Assembly: GCF_003591175.1 (NCBI RefSeq)
Contig: NZ_QYYG01000001.1
Span: forward strand, 1-64,000
Direction of reading: 5' to 3'
DNA from: Serratia inhibens
Lineage (GTDB): Bacteria > Pseudomonadota > Gammaproteobacteria > Enterobacterales > Enterobacteriaceae
Length of the DNA stretch: 64,000 nt
In this document: positions 9,156 through 18,663 of the stretch, piece by piece
Position numbering within the stretch: position 1 is the stretch's first letter
Layout of the letters: the number at the start of each line of letters is the position of its first letter
Notes under the pieces: generated by a model
Database searches by the model: none
Seen by the model: the letters and a program-made list of their open reading frames with translations, nothing else
Told to the model about the DNA's origin: nothing
Position numbers and translations under genes: made by a program

Positions 9156-10631
9156 ATGGCGGTAACCTCTACAGCCCAGGCGTGTGACCTGGTTATTTTC
9201 GGCGCGAAGGGCGATTTGGCGCGTCGTAAGCTGCTGCCTTCCCTGTACCAGTTAGAAAAAGCCGGCCATATCCACCCGGAAACCCGGATTATCGGCGTTG
9301 GTCGTGCCGAGTGGGATAAAGAAGCCTATATCAAGGTGGTCAAGGAAGCGCTTGGCACCTTTATGAAAGAAAAGCTGGATGACGAACTCTGGGCCACGCT
9401 GAGCGCACGCCTGGATTTCTGCAACCTGGATGTGAACGACAGCAAAAACTTTACCAAACTGGGTAAAATGCTGGACCAGAAGCATCGCACCACCATCAAC
9501 TATTTCGCCATGCCGCCAAGCACCTTCGGCGCGATCTGCAAAGGGTTGGGCGAGGCAAAGCTGAACCACGACCCGGCGCGCGTCGTGATGGAAAAACCGT
9601 TGGGCACCGATCTGGCGTCTTCCCGCGTGATCAACGATCAGGTGGCGGAATACTTCAACGAGTCCCAGGTTTACCGTATTGACCACTACCTCGGTAAAGA
9701 AACGGTGCTGAACCTGCTGGCGCTGCGTTTCGCCAACTCGCTGTTTGCCTCCAACTGGGACAACCGTACCATCGATTCCGTACAGATCACCGTGGCGGAA
9801 GAGGTGGGCATCGAAGGGCGTTGGGGTTACTTTGATCAGGCCGGCCAGATGCGCGACATGATCCAGAACCACCTGCTGCAAATTCTGACCATGATTGCCA
9901 TGTCGCCACCGGCGGATTTGACCACCGATCGCATTCGTGACGAAAAAGTGAAGGTGCTGCGCTCGCTGCGCCGCATTAATCAGAGCAATGTGCGCGAAAC
10001 CACGGTGCGCGGCCAATACACCGCCGGTTTTGTGCAGGGCAAAAAAGTGCCGGGCTATCTGGAAGAGGAAGGGGCGAACAAAAGCAGCAACACCGAAACC
10101 TTCGTCTCTATCCGCGTGGATATCGACAACTGGCAGTGGGCCGGCGTGCCGTTCTATCTGCGTACCGGCAAGCGCCTGCCGACCAAATGTTCTGAAGTAG
10201 TGGTTTACTTCAAGAACCCGCCGTTGAACCTGTTCAGCGACTCTTACCAGCAACTGCCGCAGAACAAGTTGACCATTCGTCTGCAGCCGGATGAAGGTAT
10301 CGAGATCCAGGTACTGAATAAGGTACCGGGGTTGGATCACAAGCACCGCCTGCAAACCACCAAGCTGGATCTGAGCTTCTCGGAAACCTTCAATCAGGAG
10401 CACGTGGCAGACGCCTACGAGCGCTTGCTGCTGGAGACCATGCGCGGTATTCAGGCGCTGTTCGTGCGTCGTGACGAGGTGGAAGAAGCCTGGAAATGGG
10501 TGGACTCCATCATGGACGCCTGGAAAGCGGACAACGAAGCGCCGAAGCCGTACCAGTCCGGTACCTGGGGCCCGGTAGCCTCGGTCGCGATGATCACCCG
10601 CGATGGCCGTTCCTGGAACGAGTTCGAGTAA
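9156..10631 (+). CDS. zwf: Glucose-6-phosphate 1-dehydrogenase
   Basis: First enzyme of the oxidative pentose phosphate pathway: glucose 6-phosphate plus NADP+ gives 6-phosphogluconolactone and NADPH. The 491 residues match the E. coli length. The dinucleotide-binding motif FGAKGDLARRKL is near the N-terminus and the substrate/catalytic motif YRIDHYLGKE near residue 180. The ATG at 9156 is preceded by GAGGAG with 6-bp spacing; an ATG at 9150 is too close to that site. A HexR box lies just upstream and a strong terminator just downstream. Confidence 0.98.
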   Translation: MAVTSTAQACDLVIFGAKGDLARRKLLPSLYQLEKAGHIHPETRIIGVGRAEWDKEAYIKVVKEALGTFMKEKLDDELWATLSARLDFCNLDVNDSKNFTKLGKMLDQKHRTTINYFAMPPSTFGAICKGLGEAKLNHDPARVVMEKPLGTDLASSRVINDQVAEYFNESQVYRIDHYLGKETVLNLLALRFANSLFASNWDNRTIDSVQITVAEEVGIEGRWGYFDQAGQMRDMIQNHLLQILTMIAMSPPADLTTDRIRDEKVKVLRSLRRINQSNVRETTVRGQYTAGFVQGKKVPGYLEEEGANKSSNTETFVSIRVDIDNWQWAGVPFYLRTGKRLPTKCSEVVVYFKNPPLNLFSDSYQQLPQNKLTIRLQPDEGIEIQVLNKVPGLDHKHRLQTTKLDLSFSETFNQEHVADAYERLLLETMRGIQALFVRRDEVEEAWKWVDSIMDAWKADNEAPKPYQSGTWGPVASVAMITRDGRSWNEFE

Positions 10632-10637
10632 CAGGTC

Positions 10638-10666
10638 GCCGGCAGTTTATCTGCCGGCATTTTTTT
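10638..10666 (+). terminator. zwf terminator
   Basis: GCCGGCAG (10638-10645) and CTGCCGGC (10651-10658) form a stem followed by a run of seven T. Confidence 0.9.
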
Positions 10667-10785
10667 GCCCGTTGAACGCGGGACAACAACCTCACTTAGG
10701 GTACGGCCGGACGCCCGCATTAACTTGCGGAGCCCTGTGGCAGGGGCGTGCCATTTATAAACCGTAAGTAGTGGAGAAGGTATTA

Positions 10786-11427
10786 ATGAAAAACTGGAAA
10801 ACCAGCGCAGAACAAATCCTGACGGCAGGCCCGGTGGTTCCGGTCATTGTGATCAATAAACTGGAACATGCGGTGCCGCTGGCCAGGGCGCTGGTCGCCG
10901 GTGGTGTTCGCGTGCTGGAGGTGACACTACGTACCGCCTGCGCCATGGAGGCGATCCGCACCATCGCCCAAGAAGTGCCGGAGGCGATTATCGGCGCAGG
11001 TACGGTGATTAATCCCCAGCAGTTGCAAGAAGTGACTGAGGCCGGTGCGCAATTCGCTATCAGCCCAGGCCTGACCGAGGCGCTGCTGAAAGCCGCTACC
11101 GCAGGAACCATTCCGTTAATTCCGGGCATCAGCACCGTTTCAGAGCTGATGTTGGGCATGGATCACGGGTTGCGCGAATTCAAGTTCTTCCCTGCAGAAG
11201 CCAACGGCGGCGTGAAAGCGTTGCAGGCTATCGGCGGCCCATTCCCGCAGGTGCGTTTTTGTCCGACCGGTGGCATCACGCCGAATAACTACCGAGATTA
11301 CCTGGCGCTGAAAAGCGTGCTGTGCATCGGCGGATCCTGGCTGGTGCCGGCCGATGCGTTGGAGATCGGCGACTACGAACGCATCAGCGAACTGGCGCGC
11401 AGCGCCGTCAAGGGCGCTGCGTTGTAA
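10786..11427 (+). CDS. eda: KDPG/KHG aldolase (Eda)
   Basis: Class I aldolase cleaving 2-keto-3-deoxy-6-phosphogluconate to pyruvate and glyceraldehyde 3-phosphate; it also acts on 4-hydroxy-2-oxoglutarate. The 213-residue protein equals E. coli Eda. The Schiff-base Lys is in [12 protein letters not shown], with the substrate-binding segments VLEVTLRT and [10 protein letters not shown]. The ATG at 10786 follows GGAGAAGG. In E. coli edd lies between zwf and eda; here only 154 bp separate them and no edd is present, so KDPG must come from edd elsewhere or from hexuronate breakdown. Confidence 0.97.
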   Translation: MKNWKTSAEQILTAGPVVPVIVINKLEHAVPLARALVAGGVRVLEVTLRTACAMEAIRTIAQEVPEAIIGAGTVINPQQLQEVTEAGAQFAISPGLTEALLKAATAGTIPLIPGISTVSELMLGMDHGLREFKFFPAEANGGVKALQAIGGPFPQVRFCPTGGITPNNYRDYLALKSVLCIGGSWLVPADALEIGDYERISELARSAVKGAAL

Positions 11428-11477
11428 CCCGCGCCGAGCCTGGGTTCGGCGATAGTTTGCCCATCCCTGAAATCATC

Positions 11478-11507
11478 AAGGTTCAACGGCGCGTTGAACC
11501 TTTTTTT
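11478..11507 (+). terminator. eda terminator
   Basis: AAGGTTCAAC (11478-11487) pairs with GTTGAACCTT (11493-11502), followed by a T-run. Confidence 0.9.
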
Positions 11508-11680
11508 ATTTTTAAAATGCTTAACTTTCTTATTTTTAACCCGTTTTTTTCTGTTTTCTGTGAAAAATGGCAGTTTGCTTTATTATTTTGGCTATGGTAC
11601 AAATATCGCAGTTGAAAATTTCACTTTTATGAGGATATTGGGCAAATCGCACGGTGTGCGGCTGAGAATAGAGAATAATT

Positions 11681-11779
11681 ATGATGAAACTTAATGGAAC
11701 CACCCTCAAAACCTCTACTTGCCAACTTTTCCTGTCTGCCATCCTTGCCAGTGAGCATCACTGGTGCAGCGAGCTATAG
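11681..11779 (+). CDS. Putative regulatory leader peptide of mdtJI (mdtU-like)
   Basis: A 32-codon ORF (start MMKLNGTTLK, end ASEHHWCSEL) located 200 bp before mdtJ, with a TAGAGA ribosome site 6-9 bp before its tandem ATGs. In E. coli a short upstream ORF named mdtU has been reported to make mdtJI expression respond to polyamine; I cannot compare residues from memory, so equivalence rests on position, size and context. Five bases after its stop codon lies TTTCTCCC, the exact complement of the mdtJ ribosome site (see 11784-11975), which supports a role in translational control. No other gene is visible between eda and mdtJ. Confidence 0.6.
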   Translation: MMKLNGTTLKTSTCQLFLSAILASEHHWCSEL

Positions 11780-11783
11780 CGTC

Positions 11784-11975
11784 TTTCTCCCTTAACCGGT
11801 GCTGGTGACAGGCTCAGTCCTTCGTCATTCCGCGTAGCCGGGCAAACATTTTTATTACGTTTGGGTCAGTTTATCCCCAGGGATCTCTGCGTCGTCAGCG
11901 CCTCGTTGCGCCTGTCCGACGAGATAAATCGGGATAAATATGCCTTAGCGTGCGTTATTCGCCGTTTGGGAGAAA
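11784..11975 (+). promoter_or_regulatory. Anti-Shine-Dalgarno / Shine-Dalgarno pair in the mdtJ leader
   Basis: TTTCTCCC (11784-11791), starting 5 bases after the leader ORF stop, is perfectly complementary to GGGAGAAA (11968-11975), which contains the mdtJ ribosome site. The helix can extend imperfectly, pairing AA..CGG downstream of the first element with CCG..TT upstream of the second. Ribosome occupancy of the leader stop would cover the first strand and free the mdtJ start. The C/T-rich stretch between could also serve Rho. Confidence 0.5.
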
Positions 11976-11979
11976 AATC

Positions 11980-12348
11980 ATGATTTATTGGATCTTTTTG
12001 GGTTTGGCTATCGTGGCCGAAATTATCGGTACTCTGTCAATGAAATACGCCAGTATCAGCGGTGGCATGACCGGTCATATTGTGATGTATGTGATGATCA
12101 CCGCTTCTTACGTAATGTTGTCGCTGGCGATAAAACGCGTCGCCCTTGGCGTGGCTTATGCGCTGTGGGAAGGCATCGGTATCCTGTTTATCACGCTGTT
12201 CAGCGTATTGTGGTTTGATGAGCCGATCTCTGCGTTGAAAGTGTTGGGTCTGGTGACGCTGATTGCCGGCATCATGCTGGTGAAGTCCGGTACCCGCAAG
12301 GATCGAAAACAGGTCAGCCCGCGAGGTGACAACCATGCAACAGCTTGA
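11980..12348 (+). CDS. mdtJ: Spermidine exporter subunit MdtJ (SMR family)
   Basis: Small multidrug resistance family protein that with MdtI forms a heteromeric inner-membrane exporter of spermidine. It has 122 residues and four hydrophobic segments, with the SMR membrane-embedded Glu in [15 protein letters not shown] and the conserved [18 protein letters not shown]. The ATG at 11980 has GGGAG at 7-bp spacing; a GTG at 11950 lacks a site. It overlaps mdtI by 14 bp, implying coupled translation. The leader holds a short ORF and an anti-SD element, so it is probably translationally regulated. Confidence 0.95.
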   Translation: MIYWIFLGLAIVAEIIGTLSMKYASISGGMTGHIVMYVMITASYVMLSLAIKRVALGVAYALWEGIGILFITLFSVLWFDEPISALKVLGLVTLIAGIMLVKSGTRKDRKQVSPRGDNHATA

Positions 12349-12664
12349 GTTGTACCACATCGGGTTTCTGGCACTGGCGATTGTCTTGGAAATTGTCGCC
12401 AACATCTTTCTGAAAATGTCGGACGGCTTCCGTAAAATGTGGATGGGTCTGTTGTCTCTGCTGTCGGTGTTGGGCGCGTTCAGTGCGCTGGCGCAGGCGG
12501 TGAAGGGGATTGATCTGTCGGTGGCCTATGCGCTTTGGGGCGGTTTCGGTATTGCCGCGACCATTGCTGCCGGTTGGATCCTGTTCGGCCAGCGGCTGAA
12601 TGCCAAGGGCTGGATCGGCCTGGCGCTGCTGTTGGCGGGCATGGTGATTATCAAACTGGCTTAA
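12335..12664 (+). CDS. mdtI: Spermidine exporter subunit MdtI (SMR family)
   Basis: Partner of MdtJ in the spermidine efflux pair; 109 residues, as in E. coli. It has four transmembrane segments, the SMR Glu in [16 protein letters not shown], and the highly conserved [18 protein letters not shown]. The ATG at 12335 has a GAGG site; the GTG at 12326 lies within that site. It begins inside the end of mdtJ (14-bp overlap). A bidirectional terminator follows. Confidence 0.96.
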   Translation: MQQLELYHIGFLALAIVLEIVANIFLKMSDGFRKMWMGLLSLLSVLGAFSALAQAVKGIDLSVAYALWGGFGIAATIAAGWILFGQRLNAKGWIGLALLLAGMVIIKLA

Positions 12665-12689
12665 TCAGCGCGCAGAATGACAAAGTAAA

Positions 12690-12719
12690 AACCGCGGGGG
12701 TCACTCCCTGCGGTTTTTT
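12690..12719. terminator. Bidirectional terminator between mdtI and yoaB
   Basis: ACCGCGGGG and CCCTGCGGT form a stem flanked by TTTTTT on the plus strand and, read on the minus strand, by TTTTTAC. It serves the two convergent genes. Confidence 0.85.
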
Positions 12720-12721
12720 GT

Positions 12722-13066
12722 TTACAGCGCGGCGATAATCTTGATTTCAACCTTGTACTTCGGGTTCATTAATTTGGCCTGCACGGTGCAGCGTACCGGC
12801 GCGCTGCCGGCGACCACCCAGGCATCCCAGGCGGCGTTCATCGCGGCGAAGTCGGCAGCGTCAGCCAGGAAAATCGTGGCATCCAGCACTCGGCTCTTGT
12901 CGGAGCCAACGCGAGCCAGCAGCACGTCAATGGCTGCCAGGGTGTTTGCCGTCTGTGCTGTGGCGTCGTCATCCAGATTTTCCGGCACGCTGGTGTAATA
13001 GACGGTGTCGTTGTGAACCACGGCTTCGGACCAGCGCTGATCGGGGTCAATGCGTTCGATATTCAT
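12722..13066 (-). CDS. yoaB: RidA-family protein YoaB
   Basis: Member of the YjgF/YER057c/UK114 (RidA) family; 114 residues, as in E. coli YoaB. The canonical RidA members deaminate reactive enamine/imine intermediates. The family Arg that binds the substrate carboxylate corresponds to the Arg in SAPVRCTVQAKL, near the C-terminus. It is divergent from yoaA, the same pairing as in E. coli. The true substrate of the YoaB branch is not known. Confidence 0.93.
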   Translation of the reverse strand: MNIERIDPDQRWSEAVVHNDTVYYTSVPENLDDDATAQTANTLAAIDVLLARVGSDKSRVLDATIFLADAADFAAMNAAWDAWVVAGSAPVRCTVQAKLMNPKYKVEIKIIAAL

Positions 13067-13142
13067 TCAGTTATCTCCATATCATCATCACCTTAAGGGT
13101 AACACAGCCAACGGTAGAAATGCGTGGCGATAAACCCGTCGT

Positions 13143-13236
13143 CTTTCAAGCTACAGTCCTGTTACCTGCACTGTGCTGTACAGGGATATGCAAATGCCGC
13201 GAGCGCGTGGATGCGCCAGAGCGACCAACTTGAAAG
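13143..13236. repeat. 94-bp element bounded by an 8-bp inverted repeat (ERIC/MITE-like)
   Basis: CTTTCAAG (13143-13150) and CTTGAAAG (13229-13236) are perfect inverted ends around about 78 bp containing internal partial dyads (for example CTGTACAG). Enterobacterial ERIC-type palindromic repeats have similar ends and size, but the interior here is not the canonical ERIC core. It lies in the yoaB-yoaA divergent region, where it may affect transcripts. Confidence 0.45.
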
Positions 13237-13314
13237 CCATCGGCTAAAAGTCGGTGGTAGCCGTGCGGCAGGATTGGCATAATCACCGCTGAATTACACT
13301 GGCAGAGAGATAGC

Positions 13315-15219
13315 GTGACGGACGATTTCGCAACAGACGGCGCACTGGCGCAGGCAATCAAGGGTTTCAAACCGCGCGAACCTCAGCGGCAGATGGCGGA
13401 AGCCGTAACCGAAGCCATTAATTTCAAACAGGAGCTGGTGGTCGAAGCGGGCACCGGCACCGGTAAAACCTTCGCCTATTTGGCGCCGGCGCTGCGTGCC
13501 GATCGCAAAGTGATTATTTCCACCGGTTCAAAGGCCCTGCAAGACCAGCTTTACGCGCGCGATCTGCCTACCGTCGCCAAAGCGCTCAAGTACAAAGGCA
13601 AGATGGCGTTGCTGAAGGGCCGCTCCAACTATCTGTGCCTGGAACGCCTGGAGCAACAATCGATGGCCGGCGGTGAGTTGGCCGGGCAGACGCTGATCGA
13701 TCTGGTTCATCTGCGTAAATGGTCGTCATTGACCAAAGAAGGCGACATCAGCAGTTGCAGCGACGTGGCGGAAGACAGCTTTATCTGGCCGCTGGTGACC
13801 AGCACCAACGACAACTGCCTGGGCAGCGACTGCCCGCTGTATAAAGATTGCTTTGTGGTCAAAGCCCGCCGTCGGGCCATGGATGCTGACGTTATCGTGG
13901 TGAACCATCATCTGTTTCTGGCGGATATGGTGGTGAAAGAGGGCGGGTTTGCCGAGTTGATTCCTGAAGCCGACGTGATGATTTTCGACGAAGCCCATCA
14001 GATCCCGGATATTGCCAGCCAGTATTTCGGCAAGCAGCTGACCAGCCGCCAACTGTTGGATCTGGCTAAAGACATTACCATTGCCTACCGTACCGAAGTC
14101 CGTGACGCCGCGCAGTTGCAAAAAAGCGCCGATCGCCTCAGCCAGAGCACCCAGGATTTCCGTTTGATGTTGGGAGAACCGGGGTTTCGCGGCAACCTGC
14201 GTGACGTGCTCAGTCAACCGAACGTGCAGCGCGCCCTGCTGCTGCTCGATGACGCGCTGGAGCTGTGCTACGACGTGGTTAAACTGTCCCTCGGCCGCTC
14301 GGCCTTGCTGGATGCCGCCTTCGAGCGCGCTACACTGTATCGTGCACGCCTCAAACGACTGAAAGAGGTCAATGAGCCGGGCTTCAGTTACTGGTATGAA
14401 TGCAATTCACGCCACTTCGTGCTGGCGCTGACGCCGCTGACAGTGGCGGATCGCTTCCGTGAGCTGCTGGATGAGAAACCGGGCAGCTGGATTTTCACCT
14501 CGGCAACGCTGTCGGTCAATGAGCAAATGGGGCACTTTACCGAACGGTTGGGCCTGACCAAAGCCAAGACCTTGCTGCTGCCTAGCCCGTTCGACTACGC
14601 CAAACAGGCGTTGCTGTGCGTACCGCGTTTTCTGCCTTCGCCCAATCAACCCGGCGGCGCCCGCCAGCTGGCGCGCATGCTGCGACCCTTGATTGAAGCT
14701 AATAACGGGCGCTGTTTCTTCCTTTGCACCTCGCACCAGATGATGCGCGAACTGGCGGAGGAGTTCCGTGCCACCATGACGCTGCCGGTACTGTTGCAGG
14801 GGGAGACCAGCAAAGGCCAACTATTGGCGCAGTTTGTCGAAGCCGGCAACGCGTTGTTGGTGGCGACCAGCAGTTTCTGGGAAGGCGTGGACGTGCGCGG
14901 TGACGCGCTGTCTTGCGTGATCATCGACAAACTGCCGTTTACCTCGCCGGACGATCCGCTGTTGAAGGCGCGAATTGAAGACTGCCGGCTGCGTGGCGGC
15001 GATCCGTTCAACGACGTGCAATTGCCGGATGCGGTCATTACCCTGAAGCAGGGCGTCGGACGCCTGATCCGCGATACGGACGATCGCGGCGTGTTGGTGA
15101 TCTGCGATAACCGCCTGGTGATGCGGCCTTATGGCGAGGTGTTCCTCAATAGTCTGCCGCCGACGCCGCGTACCCGGGATATCGCCCAGGCGATCGCCTT
15201 CCTGCAGGCTGAACGCTAG
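13315..15219 (+). CDS. yoaA: DinG-family ATP-dependent DNA helicase YoaA
   Basis: XPD/DinG-type superfamily 2 helicase of 634 residues. In E. coli YoaA works with the HolC clamp-loader subunit in repair at stalled forks. Walker A is [12 protein letters not shown] (Lys 51), the DEAH box is MIFDEAHQ, and four Fe-S ligand cysteines are visible (NYLCLE, then the trio in [14 protein letters not shown]). The C-terminal helicase motifs include [11 protein letters not shown] and QGVGRLIR. The GTG start at 13315 follows GAGAGA. It precedes tsaB as in E. coli. Confidence 0.95.
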   Translation: MTDDFATDGALAQAIKGFKPREPQRQMAEAVTEAINFKQELVVEAGTGTGKTFAYLAPALRADRKVIISTGSKALQDQLYARDLPTVAKALKYKGKMALLKGRSNYLCLERLEQQSMAGGELAGQTLIDLVHLRKWSSLTKEGDISSCSDVAEDSFIWPLVTSTNDNCLGSDCPLYKDCFVVKARRRAMDADVIVVNHHLFLADMVVKEGGFAELIPEADVMIFDEAHQIPDIASQYFGKQLTSRQLLDLAKDITIAYRTEVRDAAQLQKSADRLSQSTQDFRLMLGEPGFRGNLRDVLSQPNVQRALLLLDDALELCYDVVKLSLGRSALLDAAFERATLYRARLKRLKEVNEPGFSYWYECNSRHFVLALTPLTVADRFRELLDEKPGSWIFTSATLSVNEQMGHFTERLGLTKAKTLLLPSPFDYAKQALLCVPRFLPSPNQPGGARQLARMLRPLIEANNGRCFFLCTSHQMMRELAEEFRATMTLPVLLQGETSKGQLLAQFVEAGNALLVATSSFWEGVDVRGDALSCVIIDKLPFTSPDDPLLKARIEDCRLRGGDPFNDVQLPDAVITLKQGVGRLIRDTDDRGVLVICDNRLVMRPYGEVFLNSLPPTPRTRDIAQAIAFLQAER

Positions 15220-15284
15220 CGGATAGGCGCGGACACGGGGCTGTGCTACAATGCGCGCCCTGTTTTTTCCCGCCAGAGGTTGGT

Positions 15285-15986
15285 ATGTCCACGCGAATTT
15301 TAGCGATCGATACGGCGACGGAAGCCTGTTCCGTTGCCATCTGGAATCAAGGCGAAGTCCACGCCCTGTTTGAACTGTGCCCACGTGAGCATACGCAACG
15401 CATTTTACCGATGGTACAGCAAGTGCTGGCGGAATCCGGTTTAACCCTTAATCAACTCGACGCACTGGCTTTTGGCCGTGGGCCCGGCAGTTTTACCGGC
15501 GTGCGTATCGGTATCGGCATCGCGCAAGGGCTGGCGCTGGGCGCCGGGTTACCAATGCTGGGCATTTCAACCTTGCAAACCATGGCGCAAGGTGCCTGGC
15601 GAGTTACCGGCGCCGACCGAGTGCTGGCGGCGATAGACGCGCGGATGGGGGAAGTCTACTGGGGCCAGTTTGAGCGTCTGCAAGACGGCAGTTGGCTGGA
15701 AAGCGAAGGTGAAGCGGTGCTTTCACCCCAGCAAGCGCTGGAACGTGCGCAAGGCCTGCAAGGCAACTGGGCGCATGTGGGTACCGGCTGGCAAACTTAC
15801 CCGGACTTGATTGCGGGCGCTTCTCTGGGCCTGCGCGACGGGCAAATGCTGCTGCCGCAAGCGGAAGATATGCTACCGCTTGCGCTGTTTGCCTGGCAGC
15901 AAGGATTGGCGGTGGCGGTAGAAAATGCCGAACCGACTTACTTGCGTAACGAAGTCACCTGGAAAAAACTGCCTGGGCGCGAATAA
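15285..15986 (+). CDS. tsaB: tRNA threonylcarbamoyladenosine biosynthesis protein TsaB
   Basis: Partner of TsaD and TsaE in adding threonylcarbamoyl to A37 of tRNAs that read ANN codons. The 233-residue protein has the ASKHA-type start [16 protein letters not shown] and the conserved [16 protein letters not shown]. The ATG at 15285 follows AGAGG; an earlier in-frame start at 15243 lacks a site. It lies 65 bp after yoaA and before yeaY, the E. coli order, and is essential in many bacteria. Confidence 0.96.
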   Translation: MSTRILAIDTATEACSVAIWNQGEVHALFELCPREHTQRILPMVQQVLAESGLTLNQLDALAFGRGPGSFTGVRIGIGIAQGLALGAGLPMLGISTLQTMAQGAWRVTGADRVLAAIDARMGEVYWGQFERLQDGSWLESEGEAVLSPQQALERAQGLQGNWAHVGTGWQTYPDLIAGASLGLRDGQMLLPQAEDMLPLALFAWQQGLAVAVENAEPTYLRNEVTWKKLPGRE

Positions 15987-16086
15987 CGGCGCCTATTGTG
16001 CTGAGGTTGAATTCGGGCTATGAATGATCTGCAACTTGCTCAGCGATTTGCTGTCAAAGTTACAGTCATTTCAGGAGATTGCGACG

Positions 16087-16677
16087 ATGTTAACCCGCAC
16101 TGTAAGTAACAACATGTCGCTGCTGGCCATGGCCTGCAGCGCGCTGGCATTGTCAGGTTGCGTAACCGTACCGGATGCGATTAAAGGCAGTACGGCAACG
16201 CCGGTGCAGCAGTTGTCTTCGGTGCAGAATGCGCCGAATCTGTTTGCCGGAGCTGAAGCCCGCTTTGGCGGCACCGTAGTGAACGTCGCTAACGAGCAGG
16301 GGCGCACGGTGCTGGAGATCGCGGCGGTGCCGCTCGATTCGGGTGCCCGGCCGATTTTGGGTGAGCCGTCGCGGGGCCGTTTGCTGGCTACGGTTAACGG
16401 TTTTCTGGAGCCGGTCGATTTCAAGGGGCAGTTGGTTACCGTTGTCGGGCCAATCACTGGGGTGAAAGAAGGCAAGATCGGCACGACGCAGTACAAGTTC
16501 GTGACGATGAACGCTACCGGTTACAAGCGCTGGCGCCTGACCCAGCAGGTGATGATGCCACCGGCGCCAATGGGGCCATGGGGCTGGCGTAGCGGTACCT
16601 GGGGCCCGGGTTGGGGGGTAGGGTACGGCTGGTACAATCCTGGTCCGGCACAGGTGCAAACCATCGTTACCGAGTAG
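16087..16677 (+). CDS. yeaY: Slp-family outer-membrane lipoprotein YeaY
   Basis: The 196-residue precursor has a lipoprotein signal with lipobox ALSGC near residues 20-24, and a Slp-family body ([33 protein letters not shown]). The C-terminus is rich in Trp, Gly and Pro ([16 protein letters not shown]), a likely surface or periplasmic low-complexity tail. Acylation and retention in the outer membrane are inferred from the family. The ATG at 16087 follows AGGAG. In E. coli yeaY lies between tsaB and fadD, and is known as an envelope-stress gene; no sigma-E promoter was verified here. Confidence 0.9.
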   Translation: MLTRTVSNNMSLLAMACSALALSGCVTVPDAIKGSTATPVQQLSSVQNAPNLFAGAEARFGGTVVNVANEQGRTVLEIAAVPLDSGARPILGEPSRGRLLATVNGFLEPVDFKGQLVTVVGPITGVKEGKIGTTQYKFVTMNATGYKRWRLTQQVMMPPAPMGPWGWRSGTWGPGWGVGYGWYNPGPAQVQTIVTE

Positions 16678-16707
16678 GCTTTTGCTTGAGATCAACAAAT
16701 TTTAATA

Positions 16708-16733
16708 GGGCGGCTCCGGCCGCCTTTTCTTTT
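16708..16733 (+). terminator. yeaY terminator
   Basis: GGCGGC (16709-16714) and GCCGCC (16719-16724) form a tight stem followed by TTTTCTTTT. Confidence 0.85.
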
Positions 16734-16795
16734 GGCACAGGGAAATACCGCCAATTAGTGATGTATATCGCAACCTGAATTAATGTTTAAAACCA

Positions 16796-16812
16796 AACTG
16801 GTCTGCTGAGTT
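16796..16812. promoter_or_regulatory. FadR operator upstream of fadD
   Basis: AACTGGTCTGCTGAGTT matches the FadR consensus AnCTGGTCnGAnnnGTT and resembles the E. coli fadD operator. It lies 74 bp before the fadD start. FadR, encoded at 28255-28974, should repress fadD here until long-chain acyl-CoA binds. Confidence 0.75.
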
Positions 16813-16885
16813 AAAATATTGTTATGGTTTGGCTGCATTCTTGGGGACTGCGATGATAATGAGCAATGATTTCAGGAGTAATACC

Positions 16886-18574
16886 TTGGATAAGGTCTGG
16901 TTAAAACGTTACCCGGCAGATGTTCCGGCAGAGATCGACGCCGATCGTTATTCATCTTTGGTCGAAATGTTTGAAAATGCGGTTCAGCGCTATGCCGATC
17001 AACCGGCTTTCATTAACATGGGCGAGATGATGACCTTCCGTAAGCTGGAAGAACGCAGTCGGGCCTTCGCCGCTTACCTGCAAAATGAGCTGGGCTTGCA
17101 GAAGGGCGATCGCGTTGCCCTGATGATGCCAAACCTGTTGCAGTATCCTATCGCGCTATTCGGTATTTTGCGCGCCGGCATGGTGGTGGTAAACGTTAAC
17201 CCGCTGTATACGCCGCGCGAGCTGGAACACCAACTGAATGACAGCGGCGCCAGTGCCATCGTAATCGTCTCCAACTTTGCCCACACGTTGGAAAAAGTGG
17301 TGTTCAATACCCAGGTAAAGCATGTGATCCTGACGCGTATGGGCGATCAGCTCTCCACCGCCAAAGGCACGTTGGTTAACTTCGTGGTGAAATACATTAA
17401 GCGACTGGTGCCGAAATACCACCTGCCGGCCGCGATTTCTTTCCGTAGCGCTTTGCAGCGTGGGCGCCGCTTGCAGTATGTCAAACCTGGCATCATCAAT
17501 TCCGATCTGGCGTTCCTGCAATATACCGGCGGTACCACTGGCGTGGCGAAAGGCGCGATGCTGACGCACCGCAATATGCAGGCCAATTTGGCGCAGTGCA
17601 ACGCCGCCTACGGGCCGCTGTTCCGCGATGGTCAGGAATTGATAGTCACTGCATTGCCGCTCTACCATATCTTTGCGCTGACGGTGAATTGCCTGCTGTT
17701 TCTCGAGTTGGGCGGACGTAATTTGCTGATTACCAACCCGCGCGATATTCCGGGGTTGGTGAAAGAGCTGGCCAAATACCCATTCACTGCCATCAGCGGC
17801 GTCAATACGCTGTTTAATGCGCTGCTCAATAATGAAGATTTTCACAAGCTGGATTTTTCGACTTTGCGTTTCTCGGTCGGCGGCGGGATGTCGGTACAGA
17901 AGGCGGTTGCGGACAAGTGGGAGAAGGTCACCGGCCGGCATTTGCTTGAGGGCTATGGCCTGACAGAATGTGCGCCGCTGGTCACCTGTAACCCGCACGA
18001 TCTGACGCACTACAGCGGCAGCATCGGCCTGCCGGTATCTTCCACCGATATTCGGCTGGTGGATGATAATGGGCACGATGTGCCGGTGGGGGAACCGGGC
18101 GAACTGTGGGTTAAAGGACCGCAAGTTATGTTAGGCTATTGGCAGCGGCCGGACGCCACCGATGAAGTGTTAAAAGAGGGCTGGCTCGCAACCGGCGATA
18201 TAGTTACAGTGGACGAGTCGGGCTTTGTACGCGTGGTCGACCGCAAGAAAGACATGATTCTGGTTTCCGGTTTTAACGTTTACCCGAATGAGATCGAAGA
18301 TGTGGTCAGCCAGCATCCGAAGGTGCTGGAATCCGCGGCGATTGGCGTACCGAATGACGTATCCGGTGAAACGGTCAAGATTTGCGTGGTGAAGAAAGAC
18401 GCCTCTCTGACCAAGGAAGAGCTGTTGACCCATTGCCGTCGGTACCTGACCGGGTATAAAGTGCCTAAAATTGTTGAGTTCCGCGACGAGTTGCCGAAAT
18501 CTAACGTCGGTAAAATTTTGCGGCGAGAACTGCGTGATGAGCAGAAAAAGCCGCTAGCGGCAGATGCAGCCTAG
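16886..18574 (+). CDS. fadD: Long-chain fatty acid-CoA ligase FadD
   Basis: Membrane-associated acyl-CoA synthetase that activates imported long-chain fatty acids with ATP and CoA for beta-oxidation. The 562 residues (E. coli 561) contain the AMP-binding signature [16 protein letters not shown] and the fatty-acyl-CoA signature region [20 protein letters not shown], followed by [20 protein letters not shown]. The start is TTG at 16886 with AGGAG 7 bp upstream; E. coli fadD also starts with TTG and the proteins align from this codon. A longer in-frame opening from 16829 includes the ribosome site and is rejected. Confidence 0.97.
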   Translation: MDKVWLKRYPADVPAEIDADRYSSLVEMFENAVQRYADQPAFINMGEMMTFRKLEERSRAFAAYLQNELGLQKGDRVALMMPNLLQYPIALFGILRAGMVVVNVNPLYTPRELEHQLNDSGASAIVIVSNFAHTLEKVVFNTQVKHVILTRMGDQLSTAKGTLVNFVVKYIKRLVPKYHLPAAISFRSALQRGRRLQYVKPGIINSDLAFLQYTGGTTGVAKGAMLTHRNMQANLAQCNAAYGPLFRDGQELIVTALPLYHIFALTVNCLLFLELGGRNLLITNPRDIPGLVKELAKYPFTAISGVNTLFNALLNNEDFHKLDFSTLRFSVGGGMSVQKAVADKWEKVTGRHLLEGYGLTECAPLVTCNPHDLTHYSGSIGLPVSSTDIRLVDDNGHDVPVGEPGELWVKGPQVMLGYWQRPDATDEVLKEGWLATGDIVTVDESGFVRVVDRKKDMILVSGFNVYPNEIEDVVSQHPKVLESAAIGVPNDVSGETVKICVVKKDASLTKEELLTHCRRYLTGYKVPKIVEFRDELPKSNVGKILRRELRDEQKKPLAADAA

Positions 18575-18597
18575 GTTATCATCCACGCCTTACAGAT

Positions 18598-18630
18598 CAA
18601 CAACGCCGGTGAATGCCGGCGTTGTTGTGT
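18598..18630 (+). terminator. fadD terminator
   Basis: CAACGCCGG (18601-18609) pairs with CCGGCGTTG (18616-18624), followed by TTGTGTTT. The T-run is imperfect, so some read-through into rnd is possible. Confidence 0.7.
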
Positions 18631-18663
18631 TTGAATCATGAAAGCGACCAAGAGAATGACGTT

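Noticed and set aside
9252-10403. 383-codon opening antisense to zwf
   Set aside because: It mirrors the codon bias of zwf, has no similarity to known proteins and no ribosome site; the sense gene is certain.
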